A stretch of 64,000 nucleotides of DNA, taken from NCBI RefSeq assembly GCF_024166365.1, contig NC_064826.1:58235001-58299000 (forward strand), in the 5' to 3' direction. This stretch comes from Elephas maximus indicus. Taxonomy: Eukaryota; Chordata; Mammalia; Proboscidea; Elephantidae. Positions 21,342 to 33,556 of this stretch are shown one piece after another (positions within the stretch are counted from its first letter, which is position 1; each line of letters begins with the position of its first letter). The position numbers were made by a program, and so were the translations under genes. A model generated the notes under the pieces. That model was not told where the DNA came from and did no database searches. It was given only the letters and a program-made list of their open reading frames with translations.

Positions 21342-21895
21342 GTGTTTGATTCAAGAAGTGGAACATTGTTTTAAACACTGTAGCTATCGTCAAGGTAGAT
21401 TAGTCATTTTATGAGTCCCTTCACCTCTCTGTTGAAATCTGATTCTTCAGAAAGGTAACTAACTATAAGGAACAGATGGTGAAGGCTGAACCCTATGAAG
21501 TATTGCCTTTTCAAAGTTGAGTGTAAACTCTTTCAAGACTCAAGTTTGAAAGAAGTATGTAGTATATAAAAGTTTTGTAAGTAATGCAGAATTAGCTTTG
21601 TGAATAATTGAATGTTAAAGTTTACTAAACTGTCATTTAACTTGTCTTTAGGCATCTTCCTACTGCCCTTTTGCTAAAGAGTTGAATGTTAATGGAGTGC
21701 TGCAAATGAAATTCTTAAAATTATTGCTAACAAATTGCTAATAACACAAATGCCAGTGACATACTATGGTTGGAACAAATACATTAAGGAACTCCTTTCT
21801 TTTACATCCTTATTCAGCAAGAATTCTAGTAAGACATGCATTGGTAAGCCACTGCTGCTCCAATTTACCAAAAAAAAAGTTGCCAGACCCTGTTC

Positions 21896-22046
21896 TAAGA
21901 ACTTTACGTATTTGCTTAATCCTCTTGGAAACACCATGAGATAGGTGCTGTTATACATACTATACAGATGAGGAAACAGGAGCTGAGGGAAGTTGCCCAG
22001 GTGTGCTGTGCTGCCAGGCTGTCTGGCTCTGAACTCTGTGCTCTAA
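21896..22046 (+). repeat. MIR-type SINE
   Basis: It contains 'cttaatcctcttggaaacac', 'cagatgaggaaacaggagct', 'gttgcccagg' and 'ctggctctgaactctgtgct', the MIR core to 3' end. Confidence 0.8.
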
Positions 22047-22048
22047 AC

Positions 22049-22525
22049 CAGGGGTCAGCAAACTTCGTGAAGGGCTAGATAGTAAATATTTTAGGCTATG
22101 TGGGCTATACAGTCTCTGTAGCAATTACTCAACTCTGCCATTGTAGCGGGAAAGCATCCACAGACAGTATCCCTATGCAGCAGTTCTCTCTGTAACACAT
22201 GGGTCGCCGTGAGTGGGAAATCAACTGGAAGGCCATGGCTACAGGATTTGCTGAGTGTGGCCCTGTGCCTACTGATAGTGGTGGATAAGGTTCTTCCACT
22301 CCAGTCTTCTGAGTTAAAGAGTAGATGTGGCTGTGTTCCAATATAACTTCATTTATGGACATCGAAATTTGAATTTCATATTATTTTCATATGTCATGGA
22401 GTAGTGTTCTTTTGAGATTTTTCCTAATCATTTTAGAATGTAAAAGCCATTCTTAGCTCCTGGGTTTACAAAAACAGGATGCAGCCCAGAACTGGACCTT
22501 AAGCAATAGTTTACCACCTCCTACT
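22049..22525 (+). mobile_element. Non-autonomous hAT-type DNA transposon, split by a SINE
   Basis: It starts with CAGGGGTCAGCAAAC and ends near 22525 in a degenerate inverted copy ('gtttaccacctcctac'). Internal blocks 'agtaaatattttaggctatg' and 'aatttgaatttcatattatt' match a widespread mammalian MER-type element. It is interrupted at about 22168-22322. Confidence 0.7.
22168..22322 (+). mobile_element. AfroSINE variant with a different 3' end (copy B)
   Basis: This 5'-truncated copy starts near 'ctatgcagcagttctc'. It has the same unusual continuation as copy A: 'gctgagtgtggccctgtgc', 'gtggtggataaggttcttc', 'cttctgagttaaag'. It interrupts the hAT element. Confidence 0.7.
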
Positions 22526-22631
22526 GGAAACCCTTCCAGCATACTGGCTTTATCACTCTGGAAGTATAGCACCTTAGCAAGAGATTTTCTGGCTTTAGGA
22601 TAAAGCTTATGGGTAGTGCACTTTCACTCCA

Positions 22632-22652
22632 CAGACACACACACACACACAG
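22632..22652 (+). repeat. (CA)n microsatellite
   Basis: A short uninterrupted 'acacac' run of about nine repeats. Confidence 0.9.
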
Positions 22653-22969
22653 TGCAGATTATTTTAAAATAAAAAAAAAATGATTCTAATGTTTAATTTT
22701 CTTCATACCTACCCATGTGGACTAGAGCTAATGGAACTAACTAAAATCTATAGAGATTTCAGTTTCAGTGTCCCAGTGGACACACATTTTTACTCAAGCT
22801 ACCAATAGCAAAATTAACACATTGGTGATTTCCTCTCCATCTCTTCATGGAGCAGCCAAGGCAAGGATAAAGAGACATCTGCAAAAATGGTGAGGGATTG
22901 AGGAAGGGAGGCAGGAGGAACTGGAGTTGGTGCCAAGCAGAAGGAATTATTAGGTACTGGTGTTGCCCC

Positions 22970-23090
22970 AGGTATTACATACTATGCTTAGACCCAACCC
23001 CCTCAGTTTTTAGTGTCTATCTCCATTTTATCGATAAGGAAATAAGGACTCAGACAGTAGTCACTTTTAGATGCTTGCAGTCAACAGGTG
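22970..23090 (+). repeat. MIR-type SINE
   Basis: 'ctccattttatcgataagga' followed by 'aataaggactcagacagtag' is a diverged MIR core. Confidence 0.5.
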
Positions 23091-23234
23091 TTAGAATTAG
23101 TGTATTCTGTGATTTTTCTAATGCCAAATGCTAAGCTCCTTCTTATACCGAAATCTGGAGAACTTAAAATCCAGTTCCAGTTCCAGATATGCGTAGGCAG
23201 ATCTGGAGCTATTCCAAATATCAATATCAGTGAC

Positions 23235-23315
23235 AATAACGTAATAATAATAGTAGTCAGCATTTACTGAGTACTTGCTACATGCCAGCCACTAGTTCAG
23301 GTACTTAATATACTG
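23235..23315 (+). repeat. MIR-type SINE fragment
   Basis: 'catttactgagtacttgcta' then 'catgccagccactagttcag' is the MIR central core. Confidence 0.7.
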
Positions 23316-23960
23316 TTTCAGTTAAGCTGTGGTAGGCTGTGCTGCAGGAACCAATATGGCCAACATTTTGGTGACTTAAAGTAACTAACAAAAGTTTTAT
23401 TTCCTCATTCATACTGCATGCATATTTTGATTTGACTGGATACGCTCTTTTATGTTGTTTTTACTGTCTGGCAGAGAGGAAGAAAGAACATGCCAGATAA
23501 CACACTGTCTCTTAAAGTTTTCACCTGGAAGTGATTTTAAAACATATGTCATTGGCCAAAGCACAATCACAAGGCCACACCTAATTTGAAGGCGATCAAG
23601 ACAGTACCTGGAAGATGGTATCAGAAATATTGGTTGAAAAACACCGATGACTACCATACATGTGATAAGTCCTATAACCACCTCCACCCCCAAACACCCT
23701 GAGGAATGATGACTTCTCTGAGATGGGGTCCTATGTATGGCTTCTTCAGAGTCTTCCCAGTTGTCCAGTAAGAAGATCAAGATGAACACTCTGAAACCCT
23801 GACTTATCTGCCTCACTCTATGTAGTTGTAGCCAGGGACCACTAAAATAGCAAAGCTGAATGTGAGGCTATCCATGTTCATGAATCCCTTTATTCATAGG
23901 CTGAGTATTGTCAAACGTAAACATTCAGGAAGGAATAAAGACTCAGTAAGAACACTGTGG

Positions 23961-24175
23961 AATTCCTGGGTGGTGTAAATGGTTAATGTGTTCTGCTGCT
24001 AACTGAAAAGTTAGAGGTTTGAGACTACTTGGAAGTGCCTTGGAAGAAATGCCTAGCAATCTACTTCGAAAAAAATTAGCCATTGAAAACCCTTCGGAGC
24101 ACAGTTGCACTCTGACATGTATGGGGTTGTCATAAGTTGGAATCAACTTGATATTAACAGGTTTGTACTGGTTTA
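23961..24175 (+). mobile_element. AfroSINE (longer subtype)
   Basis: It has the head 'aattcctgggtggtgtaaat', the middle 'aatctacttcgaaaaaaatt' and the tail 'gttggaatcaacttgatatt'. It is diverged. Confidence 0.85.
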
Positions 24176-24281
24176 GAAACTCTACAAAAGTAAAGATGAA
24201 TATGGGCAATTTTCTTTTGTTTTTGGTATTCATTCCAGTGTAAGGGGTGGAGGTGGAGGGAGAGAGAACTAATCAACTTCA

Positions 24282-24475
24282 CTAAGCCGTTGGTATGTGC
24301 CAGGCATCATACTAGGTACTTCCTAATGACATTTCACTTAAACCACATCACCTTCAAAAGGAGGTGTAATTACCCACATTTTATCGATGATGCAACAGGG
24401 GTATAGGAACTTTCCCAAGATTATACAACAGGACTTAGTTAACCCCCAGTCTATCTATGTAATTCTAAAGCATGA
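24282..24475 (+). repeat. MIR-type SINE
   Basis: 'ggtatgtgccaggcatcata', 'attacccacattttatcgat', 'ctttcccaagattatacaac' follow the MIR order. Confidence 0.75.
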
Positions 24476-25868
24476 GTGTTTTAAGATAAAAATAAACTGC
24501 AAAGACTCTAAACCATGTTCACATTTTTTTCCTCTTTGTACTGATTCCTGAGGATTGAGGGTGGAGGAGGGGCTGCAGAAAAAGAATCTTGGAGGTGGAA
24601 AAGCTCTCCAGAGGTCCTAAGTGTCTGCCTGTGCAAGACCACACAAGTCATCAAAGAGTGATGCTCATCTCCTCCATTCCTAAATACAACCTAGGGAGAG
24701 AGAGTCCACGCGTCTCTCATGCCTGTTTTAATTTTGAACCAAATAAAAATTCTAGTGGAGTAAGAACTCATTTTTATCCTCATACCTTCAAGTCACAGAA
24801 CCCTAGGTACAGACCTTACCACCCACAAGCCGTTTAAAGAAACTCACCAACAAAGCACTCAAGCTGTATATTAACATTTATAAAGTTAAAATAGGGATTC
24901 TTAACTGGTGTGCACGGTCTGGGGAGCTAGAATACTGTGTTATTTGTCCTAACTATTAAGTCCTGGAAAAAGACAGGGAGTTAATGCAGTCACGCCACAG
25001 AGAGAAACTTAGATTTCCAAATATGTGGAAATGATTGTTCGATAACATAGGTAATCAATAAATACTATCTCCATTTTCTTAAGATTATTGGGAAAGAATT
25101 TGAAGACTAGGACCTTCACTTGGGAATGAAACCCTTTTCTCTAACTGCTGAGAGTAAGAACTCAATTATGTAACTATGAAGTATTTTCATATGATGTCAA
25201 ATTTCTTCACTGATGTTTTAGTAACTTGCCTAAAAAGTATTTAACAGGGCTCCTGGAATCTTGTAGGGGATAGCAAATCCAGTAGAAACATCCACGATGT
25301 TTGCAGTGTTCTTTATGTATGCCATCAAATATGGTAGGCAATAGTCACATGTGGCTATTGAGCACTCAAGATGAAGAACTAATTTTAAAAATTTAAATAG
25401 CCTGGTGTGACTAGTGACTACCCTATTAACAGCACAGGAACCCTTTTACCCCTGTTGGCTAACCCTCTCCCGGAGCTCAGGGAATGCAAACTCATTCTAC
25501 TTGCCTGGAGTCAGCGTGATGAACAAGATAAAACACTGCAAGGGCAGTTGGTCATAGGCCCTGTGGCAAATGTTCCTACTGAGTAGATTCCTACTGACCT
25601 GCTCCTTCCTTTAGTGAAACTTTAGTTAGGATAGATGATCAGGGTTAACCAGGAACCAGATTTTGACTGCCTACCTGTCTATCCAAACTTTCTAGCAATT
25701 GGTGCTGTCTGAAAGCAGTGAATTGAAGATGTGCTCATCACTGGAGGGGATGCCGCAGAAGCTCTCAGTGATGCTAAAGGGTAGGTTTGTACTTTGAGTA
25801 GGGAGTTAGATGAGATGATAATGGAAACCTTGAATCTGTGTGATGCTTTAATGGCTTTCTAATGGTCT

Positions 25869-25939
25869 TGTTCTACCCTGTCCTGTAGGGTCACCATGAG
25901 TCGGAATTGACTTGATGGCGATGGGTCAGGGTTGGGTTT
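25869..25939 (+). mobile_element. AfroSINE 3' fragment
   Basis: Only the tail half remains: 'ttctaccctgtcctgtaggg', 'tgagtcggaattgacttgat', 'ggttgggttt'. Confidence 0.85.
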
Positions 25940-26078
25940 GATCTTTCATCTTTACCACAGCCGTAGTCACACCATTCATACTATTTCCACTTTGCAGGAT
26001 TAAGAAACTGAGGCTCAACAACTTGCTCAAGCTCACCAGGCAGAGTAGCAGCCACACCAGTATTAAACACTCATCTTT
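25940..26078 (+). repeat. MIR-type SINE
   Basis: 'tgcaggattaagaaactgag', 'caacttgctcaagctcacca' and 'cagagtagcagccacaccag' match the MIR 3' half. Confidence 0.65.
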
Positions 26079-26577
26079 TGTTTCAGATCTTTTCTCAACT
26101 GGATGCTATTCTTTAAGGATTCTTTCTTTTATGAAACTGCAGTTGCAATTCTATTGAATCAAGAATTTGCAGAAATTTTCTTTTTGCTGTTCCTGAATAG
26201 AATGTTTCAGAAATCAGAATATCTAACTAATTTAAAGGAAATGTCTGAATGCAATTTAGTACAGTATTGACACCTAGTTTATGTGTATAGTAAAGACTGA
26301 TGTTTCGTCAGTAATCTAAAGCCATATGGGAGAAGTGAACTATCTCAATCTAAGAATATCATTGGAAAGCTATGGTAGGTTTGTTGAAAAAAACCTACTG
26401 TAATTACTGTTCAATTAAGCAACTTGTATTGTTTCCATTTTATTAAAATGTGGGACAGGAATAACTTTAAAATAGATCTGATTTTCTCAGGGCAAAAGAG
26501 ACAAAAAGGAAGGCTTTTCTCTTGGTAAGTGAGAAGCATTTTGGCAGAACTCTCTAGGAAGCTGAAGCTACATTAAA

Positions 26578-26737
26578 AAACAAAACAAAAACCCATTGGC
26601 GTCGAGTTGATTCCAACTCATAACAGGGACCCTATGTGACAGTAGAACAGTCTGGTTCCAAGGAGCAGCTGGTGGATTTGAACTGCTGACCTTTTGGTTA
26701 GCAGTTGAAAGGGTAGTCCCTGCCCCCAGGGCTCTGA
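26578..26737 (-). mobile_element. AfroSINE (diverged)
   Basis: It has the reverse body 'gcgtcgagttgattccaact' and the head side 'cccccagggctc'. An internal stretch near the A box is altered. Confidence 0.82.
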
Positions 26738-27184
26738 TACAGATTAATATTTTATTAACCTGTACTAGTATTCTCAATGGGGAAACCCAGTTGTTATTTC
26801 TGTATACCTTTGAAAAATTTCGAAGTTTGAGGAGGTGGAGCCAAGATGGCAGAATAGACAGATGCTTCCGGCAAGCTTTCTTTACAACAAAGACCAGAAG
26901 AAACAAGTGAAACGAGTATATTTGTGACAAGCTGGGAGCCCTGAGCTTCAAAGGCAAGCTTAGAAAATTAACTGAGGGGCAGGGGGAGGAAGAGACCGTT
27001 CAGAAGTGGAGAGGAGTTACTGGACCTGAATTGCGGTGAGCCCTCAGGCACCATTCTGGGAGCAGCTGCGCCGGTGGGCTGGTACTAGCGATCGGCCATA
27101 GTTTCCTCAGGAAGAAGCAGCTGGCCACACAGCCTACTCACACCTCTGGAACCTGAGGAGAACGGTGCTCTCCACAAAAGCTAA

Positions 27185-27356
27185 ACCAAACCTAAACCAA
27201 ACCCAGTGCCATTGAGTCGATTCTGACTCATAGCAACCCTATAGGACAGAGTAGAAATGCCCTGTAGAGTTTCCAAGGAGTACCTGGCGGATTCGAATTG
27301 CTGACCTCCTGTTTAGCAGCCGTAGCACTGAACCACTACACCACCAGGGTTTCCGG
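27185..27356 (-). mobile_element. AfroSINE nested in the L1 5' UTR, 10-bp target-site duplication
   Basis: It is full length, lying between CAAAAGCTAA at 27175-27184 and 27357-27366. It therefore inserted after the L1 did. Confidence 0.95.
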
Positions 27357-27387
27357 CAAAAGCTAAGTACTTGCATGTATTTTAATG

Positions 27388-27408
27388 CCCCCCCCCCGAA
27401 AAAAAAAA
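27388..27408 (+). repeat. Poly-C/poly-A junction in the L1 5' UTR
   Basis: A run of C is followed directly by G and a run of A. It is prone to slippage and to sequencing error. Confidence 0.7.
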
Positions 27409-28330
27409 CCAGCTTCAGTGGCTGAATTCTCTGGGCCTGAAATAGGCACTGTTGAGCACCTAGAGCCATCCTCCTGGCCTTGGGGAAGGAAAAAATTTGC
27501 ATTTGGGGGAAAAGATAATTTCCTAGCTCTACTAACCGGGGGAGCTCAGGACAGAAGTGGCTCCTGTCCAGGCATAAACTGTCCATGGACCTCGAGCACC
27601 TTTCCCTTCTGCATGGACCTGTGTGGGCCTGTTTCAGGAGAATAGGCCCTTGTTGGCAGACTCCAACCATTTCAGCTCAGCGGTGGAGAGGTGGGGTTTG
27701 ATGTTTGACACTGATTTGCCTATTAAACAAGGTCCTCACCTACCCACATCAGAGACCCAAGGACTGGTAGCTCCACTCAGGTCACCCAGCCACCCACGAC
27801 CGGGGTCCACAGATAACTGGTACTTCCCAGTCCTTACAACCAAAAACTTTGGGTGCCCATGGTCCGTCTGCAGAACCCACCCACCTGCACACTCTAGGAA
27901 ACAGGGATGTGCTTTCTTCAGAGACACTCGAGGGTCGGTTCTCAGCCCCCTGTCTTGTTCAGAGCGTGACCCCCTGCTGCAATCAGATACCGGTATATAC
28001 ACCAACCACCCTTGCCCCTCTAAGACTATAAGACAGAGCCTATGCCACACACTTGATGATCAGCTACCTGGACACCTGAGCTGAATTCGTACAAGAAAAC
28101 TGAATGGACTCCTAGACTGATATACCTGATAATAGCTCTAGCCATCTGGGGACAGCACATCAGAGCTCCAAAGGCGAAAATAATCAAGCTAGCTCACTTA
28201 AGCAACCCATAGGGGCATACCAAAACAAAGCAAGAAGCTACGACACAGTAAGCAAGCACAAACTAATACCATAACTTATTGATGGCTCGGAGACAACAGT
28301 AGATATCAAGTCACATAAAAAAAACAGACC

Positions 28331-29293
28331 ATGATCACCTCAACAGGCTCTCAGAACAAAGAATCCAGGGATCTTCTAGATGAAAGTGCATTACTGGAAT
28401 TACCAGATGCAGAATACAAAAGTTTAATATACACAACCCTTCAAGACATCAGGAAGGAAATGAGACAATATGCAGAACAAGCCAAGGAACACACAGATAA
28501 AGCAATTGAAGAAATTAGAAAGATTATTCAGGAACATAATGAAAAGTTTAATAAGCTGGAGAAATCCATAGACAGGCAGCAATCAAAAATTTAGAAGATT
28601 AACAATAAAATTACAGAAGTAGACAACTCGATAGAAAGTCAGAGGAACAGAATTGAGCAAGTAGAAGCTAGAATTTCTGAACTTGAAGATAAATCACTTG
28701 GGACTAATATATTTGAAGAAAAATCAGATAAAAGAATTAAAAAAAATGAAGAAACCTTAAGAATCATGTGGGACTCTATCAAGAGAAATAACCTACAAGT
28801 GATCAGAGTACCAGAACAGGGAGAGATAACAGAAAATACAGAGAGAATTGTTAAAGATTTGTTGGCAGAAAACTTCCCTGATATTGTGAAAGATGAGAAG
28901 ATATCTATCCAAGATGCTCATTGAACTCCACATAAGGTAGATCTTGAAAGTAAGTCACCAAGACATATTATAATCAAATGTGCCAAAACCAAAGATAAAG
29001 AATTATAAGAGCAGCGAGGGATAAATGAAAAGTCACCTACAAACGACAGCCAATAGGATAAGCTCGGACTACCCGGCAGAAACCATGTAGGCAAGAAGGC
29101 AATGGGATGACATATTTAAAAAATTGAAGGAAAAAAATTGCCTGCCAAGAAGCATATATCCAGCAAAACTGTCTCTTAAATATGAAGGTGAAATTAAGAC
29201 ATTTCCAGATAAACACAAGTTTAGCGAATTTGTAAAAACCAAACCAAAACTACAAGAAATACTAAAGGGAGTTCTTTGGTTAGAAAATCAGTA
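28331..29293 (+). pseudogene. L1 ORF1 (RNA-binding chaperone), disrupted
   Basis: The ATG is at 28331. The first 87 codons give a charged helical N-terminus with heptad-like repeats ('IRKEMRQYAEQAKEHTDKAI'), the ORF1p coiled coil. A stop falls at 28592-28594. The same frame then continues with coiled-coil sequence and a diverged RRM region ('NLQVIRVPEQGEITENTERI'). More stops follow near 28921 and 29006. Remnants of the C-terminal domain, including the equivalent of 'QEILKGVL', run to a stop near 29293. In intact L1s this protein trimerises and coats L1 RNA. This copy cannot make it whole. Confidence 0.8.
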
Positions 29294-29753
29294 ATATCAG
29301 GTATCAACCCAAGACTAGAACACTGGGCAGAGCAACCAGAAGTCAACCCAAACAGGGAAATCCAAAAAAACAAAGCAAGATTATTAAAAAAAAAAAAAAA
29401 CCTCAAAACAGGATAACAGCGATGTTATTATATAAAAGAAGACAACATTAGAATATTAAGGAGGGACTAAGAAATGTAGTCGTACACCTTTCATATGGAG
29501 AGGAAGATACGGTGATACAAAGAAATAAAAGTTAGGTTTAAATTTAGAAAAATAGGGGTAAATAATAAGGTAACCACAAAGGAGACAAGCCATCCTACTC
29601 ATCAAAATAAAATACATGAAAAAAATAGAGACTCAGCAGAAACAAAATCAACAGCAAATATGAGGAAAGGACAGTATATAAAGATAATCTACTCAGCACA
29701 TAAAATTAAGTGGGAAAAAGAAACTGTCAATAACACACAAAAAAGACATTAAA

Positions 29754-32700
29754 ATGATAGCACTAAATTCATACCTATCCATAATTACCCTGAATGTAAA
29801 TGGAGTAAATGCACCAATAAAGAGACAGAGAGTGGCAGAATGGATTAAAAAACAAGATCCGTCTATATGCTGCCTACAAGAGACACACCTTAGACTTAGA
29901 GACACAAACAAACTCAAAGGATGGAAAAAAATATATCAGGCAAACAACAATCAAAGAAGAGCAGGAGTGGCAATATTAATTTCTGACAAAATAGACTTTA
30001 AAGTTAAATCCATCAGAAAGGATAAAGAAGGACACTATATAATGATTAAAGGGACAATACACCAAGAAGATAACCATATTAAATATTTATGCACCCAATG
30101 ACAGGGCTGCAAGATACATAAAACAAACCCTATCAGCATTGAAAAGCAAGATAGACAGCTCCACAATTATAGTAGGAGACTTCAACACACCACTTTCAGT
30201 GAAGGACAGGACATCCAGAAAGAAGCTCAGTGAAGGCATGGAAGGTCTAAATGCCACAATCAACCAACTTGACCTCATAGACATATACACAACACTCTAC
30301 CCAACAGCAACCAACTATACTTTCTTTTCTAGTGCACATGGAACATTCCCTAGAATAGACCACATATTAGGTCATAAAGCAAGCCATAGCAGAATCCAAA
30401 ACATTGAAATATTACAAAGCATCTTCTCTGACCATAAGGCCATAAAAGTGGAAATCAATAACAGGAAAAGCAGGGAAAAGAAATCAAACACTTGGAAACT
30501 GAACAATACCTTGCTCGAAAAAGACTGGATTATAGAAGACATTAAGGAGGGAATAAAGAAATTCACAGAATCCAATGAGAATGAAAACACTTTCTGTCAG
30601 AACCTTTGGGACACAGCAAAATCGGTGCTCAGAGGCCAATTTGTATCAATAAATGCACACATCCAAAAAGAAGAAAGGGCCAAAATCAAAGAATTATCCC
30701 TACAACTTGAACAAATAGAAAGAGAGCAACAAAAGAAACCCACAGGCACCAGAAGCAAACAAATAATAAAAATTGGAGCAGAACTAAATGAAATATAGAA
30801 AACAGAAAAACGATTGAAAGAATCAATAAGACCTAAAGCTGGTTTTCTGAAAAAATCAACAGAATTGATAAACCACTGGCCAAACTGACAAAAGAAAAAC
30901 AGGAGAGGAAGGAAATAACCCAAATAAGAAATGAGATGGGCGATATTACAACAGACCCAACTGAAATTAAAAGAATCATATCAGATTACTATGAAAAATT
31001 GTACTCTAACAAATTGGAAAACCTAGAAGAAATGGATGAATTCCTAGAAACACACCACCTACCTACACTAACACAAACAGAGGTAGAACAATGAAATAGA
31101 CCCATAACAAGAGTAGCGATTGAAAAGGTAATCAAAAAACTCCCAGCAAAAAAAAGCCCTGATCTGGATGGCTTCACTGCAGAGTTCTACCAAACTTTCA
31201 GAGAAGAGTTAACACCACTACTACTAAAGGCATTTCAGAGCATAGAAGAGGATGGAATACTACCAAACTCATTCTATGAAGCCACCATACCCCTGATACC
31301 AAAACCAGGTAAAGACACCACAAGAAAAGAAAAGTAATAGATCTATATCCCTCATGAATGTAGGTGCAAAAATCCTCAACAAAATCCTAGCCAATAGAAT
31401 TCAACAACATATCAAAAAAATAATTCATCATGACCAAGTGGGATACATACCAGGTATGCAGGGATTATTCAACATTAGAAAAACAATTAATGTAATCCAC
31501 CACATAAATAAAAGACAAGAATTACATGATTTTATCAACTGATGCAGAAAAGGCATTTGACAACGTTCAACACCGATTCATGATAAAAACTCAGCAAAAT
31601 AGGAATAGAAGGAAAATTCCTCAACATAATAAAGGGTATTTATACAAAACCAATAGCCAACATCGCCCTAAATGGAGAGAGCTGAAAACATTCCCATTGA
31701 GGTCGGGAACCAGACAAAGATGCCCTTTATCACCGCTCTTGTTCAACATTGTGTTGGAGGTCCTAGCCAGAGTAATTAGGCTAGATAAAGAAATAAAGGG
31801 CATCCAGATTGGCAAGGAAGAAGTAAAAGTATCTCTATTTGCAGATGACATGATCTTATACACAGAAAACCCTAAGGAATCCTCCAGAAAACTACTGACA
31901 CTAATAGAAGAGTTCAGCAGAGTATCGGGATACAAGATAAACATACAAAAATCAGTTGGATTCCTCTACACCAACAAAAAGAACATCGAAGAGGAAATCA
32001 CCAAATCAATGCCATTTACAGTAGCCCTCAAGAAGATAAAATACTTAGGAATAAATCTTACCAGAGATGTAAAAGACTTATGCAAAGAAAACTACAGTAC
32101 ACTTCTGCAAGAAACCAAAAGAGACTTACATAAGTGGAAAAACGTACCTTGCTCATGGACAGAAAGACTTAACATTATAAAAATGTCTGTTTTACCAAAA
32201 GCGATCTATACATTTAATGGAATTTCGATCCACATCCCAACGACATTCTTTACTAAGATGGAGAAACAGATCACCAACTTCATATGGAAGGGAAAGAGGC
32301 CCCTGATAAATAAGGCATTACTGAAAAAGAAGAACAAAGTAGGAGGCCTTACTTTACCTGATTTTAGAATCTATTATTCTGCCACAGTAGTCGAAAAAGC
32401 CTGGTACAGGTACAACAACAGATACAGGGACCAATGGAACAGAATTGAGAATCCAGACATAAATCTATCTACAGATGAGCAGTTGATATTTGACAAAGGC
32501 CCCAAAACAGTTAAATGGGGAAAAGACAGTCTTTTAAACAAATGGTGCTGGCATAACTGGATATCCATCTGCAAAAAAATGAAACAAGACCCATACCTCA
32601 CTCCATGCACAAAAATGAACTCAATATGGATCAAAGACCTAAATATAAAAATCTAAAACAATAAAGATCATGGAGGAAAAAATAGGGATAACATTAGAGC

Positions 32701-33556
32701 CCTAATACATGGCATAAAGAGTATACAAAACATTATTAAGAATGCAGAAGAAACACTAGATAACTGGGAGCTCCTAAAAATCAAACACCTATGCTCATCC
32801 AAAGACTTCACCAAAAGAGTAAAAAGACTGCCTACAGACTGGGAAAAAGTTTTTAGGTATGGCATTTTTGATCAGTGCCTGATCTCTAATATCTACATGA
32901 TACTGCAAAAACTCAACTAGAAAAAGACAAATAACCCTATTAAAAAATGGGCAAAAGATACGAATAGACACTTCACTAAAGAAGACATTCAGGTAGATAA
33001 CAGATACATGAGGAAGTGTTCACGATCATTAGCCATTAGAGAAATGCAGATCAAAACTACAATGAGATTTCATCTTACTCCAACAAGGCTGGCATTAATT
33101 CAAAAAACACAAAATGATAAATGTTGGAGAGGCTGTGGAGAGATTGGAACACTTCTACACTGCTGGTGGGAATGTCAAATGGTACAACTACTTTGGAAAT
33201 CGATTGGCCGCTTCCTTAAAAAGCTAGAAATAGAACTACCGTAGGATCCAGCAATCCCTCTCCTCGGAATACATCCTAGAGAAATAAGAGCCTTTACATG
33301 AACAGATATATGCACACCCGTGTTTATTGCAGCGCTGTTTACAATAGCAAAAAGATGGAAGCAACCAACGTGCCCATCAACAGATGAATGGATAAATAAA
33401 TTATGGTATATTCACACAATGGAATACTACGCATCGATAAGGAACAGTGAGGAATCTGTGAAACATTTCATAACATGGAGGAATCTGGAAGGCATTATGC
33501 TGAGTGAAATTGGTCAGTTGCAAAAGGACAAATATTGTATAAGACCACTATTATAA
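29754..33556 (+). pseudogene. L1 ORF2 (endonuclease and reverse transcriptase), disrupted
   Basis: It starts MIALNSYLSIITLNVNGVNA, the AP-endonuclease N-terminus; CLQETH follows. The frame breaks near 30085. The next open piece (30139-30798) holds the endonuclease motifs GDFNTPL and SDHKAI (30427 on). Breaks follow at 30796, about 31095 (stop), about 31336 and about 31540. The longest piece, 31526-32656 (376 codons), carries the RT core: [14 protein letters not shown] and the catalytic FADD at 31838-31849. The C-terminal part contains the Cys-rich segment [18 protein letters not shown] (about 33121-33174) and ends near 33556. At least five disabling changes are visible. Confidence 0.9.
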
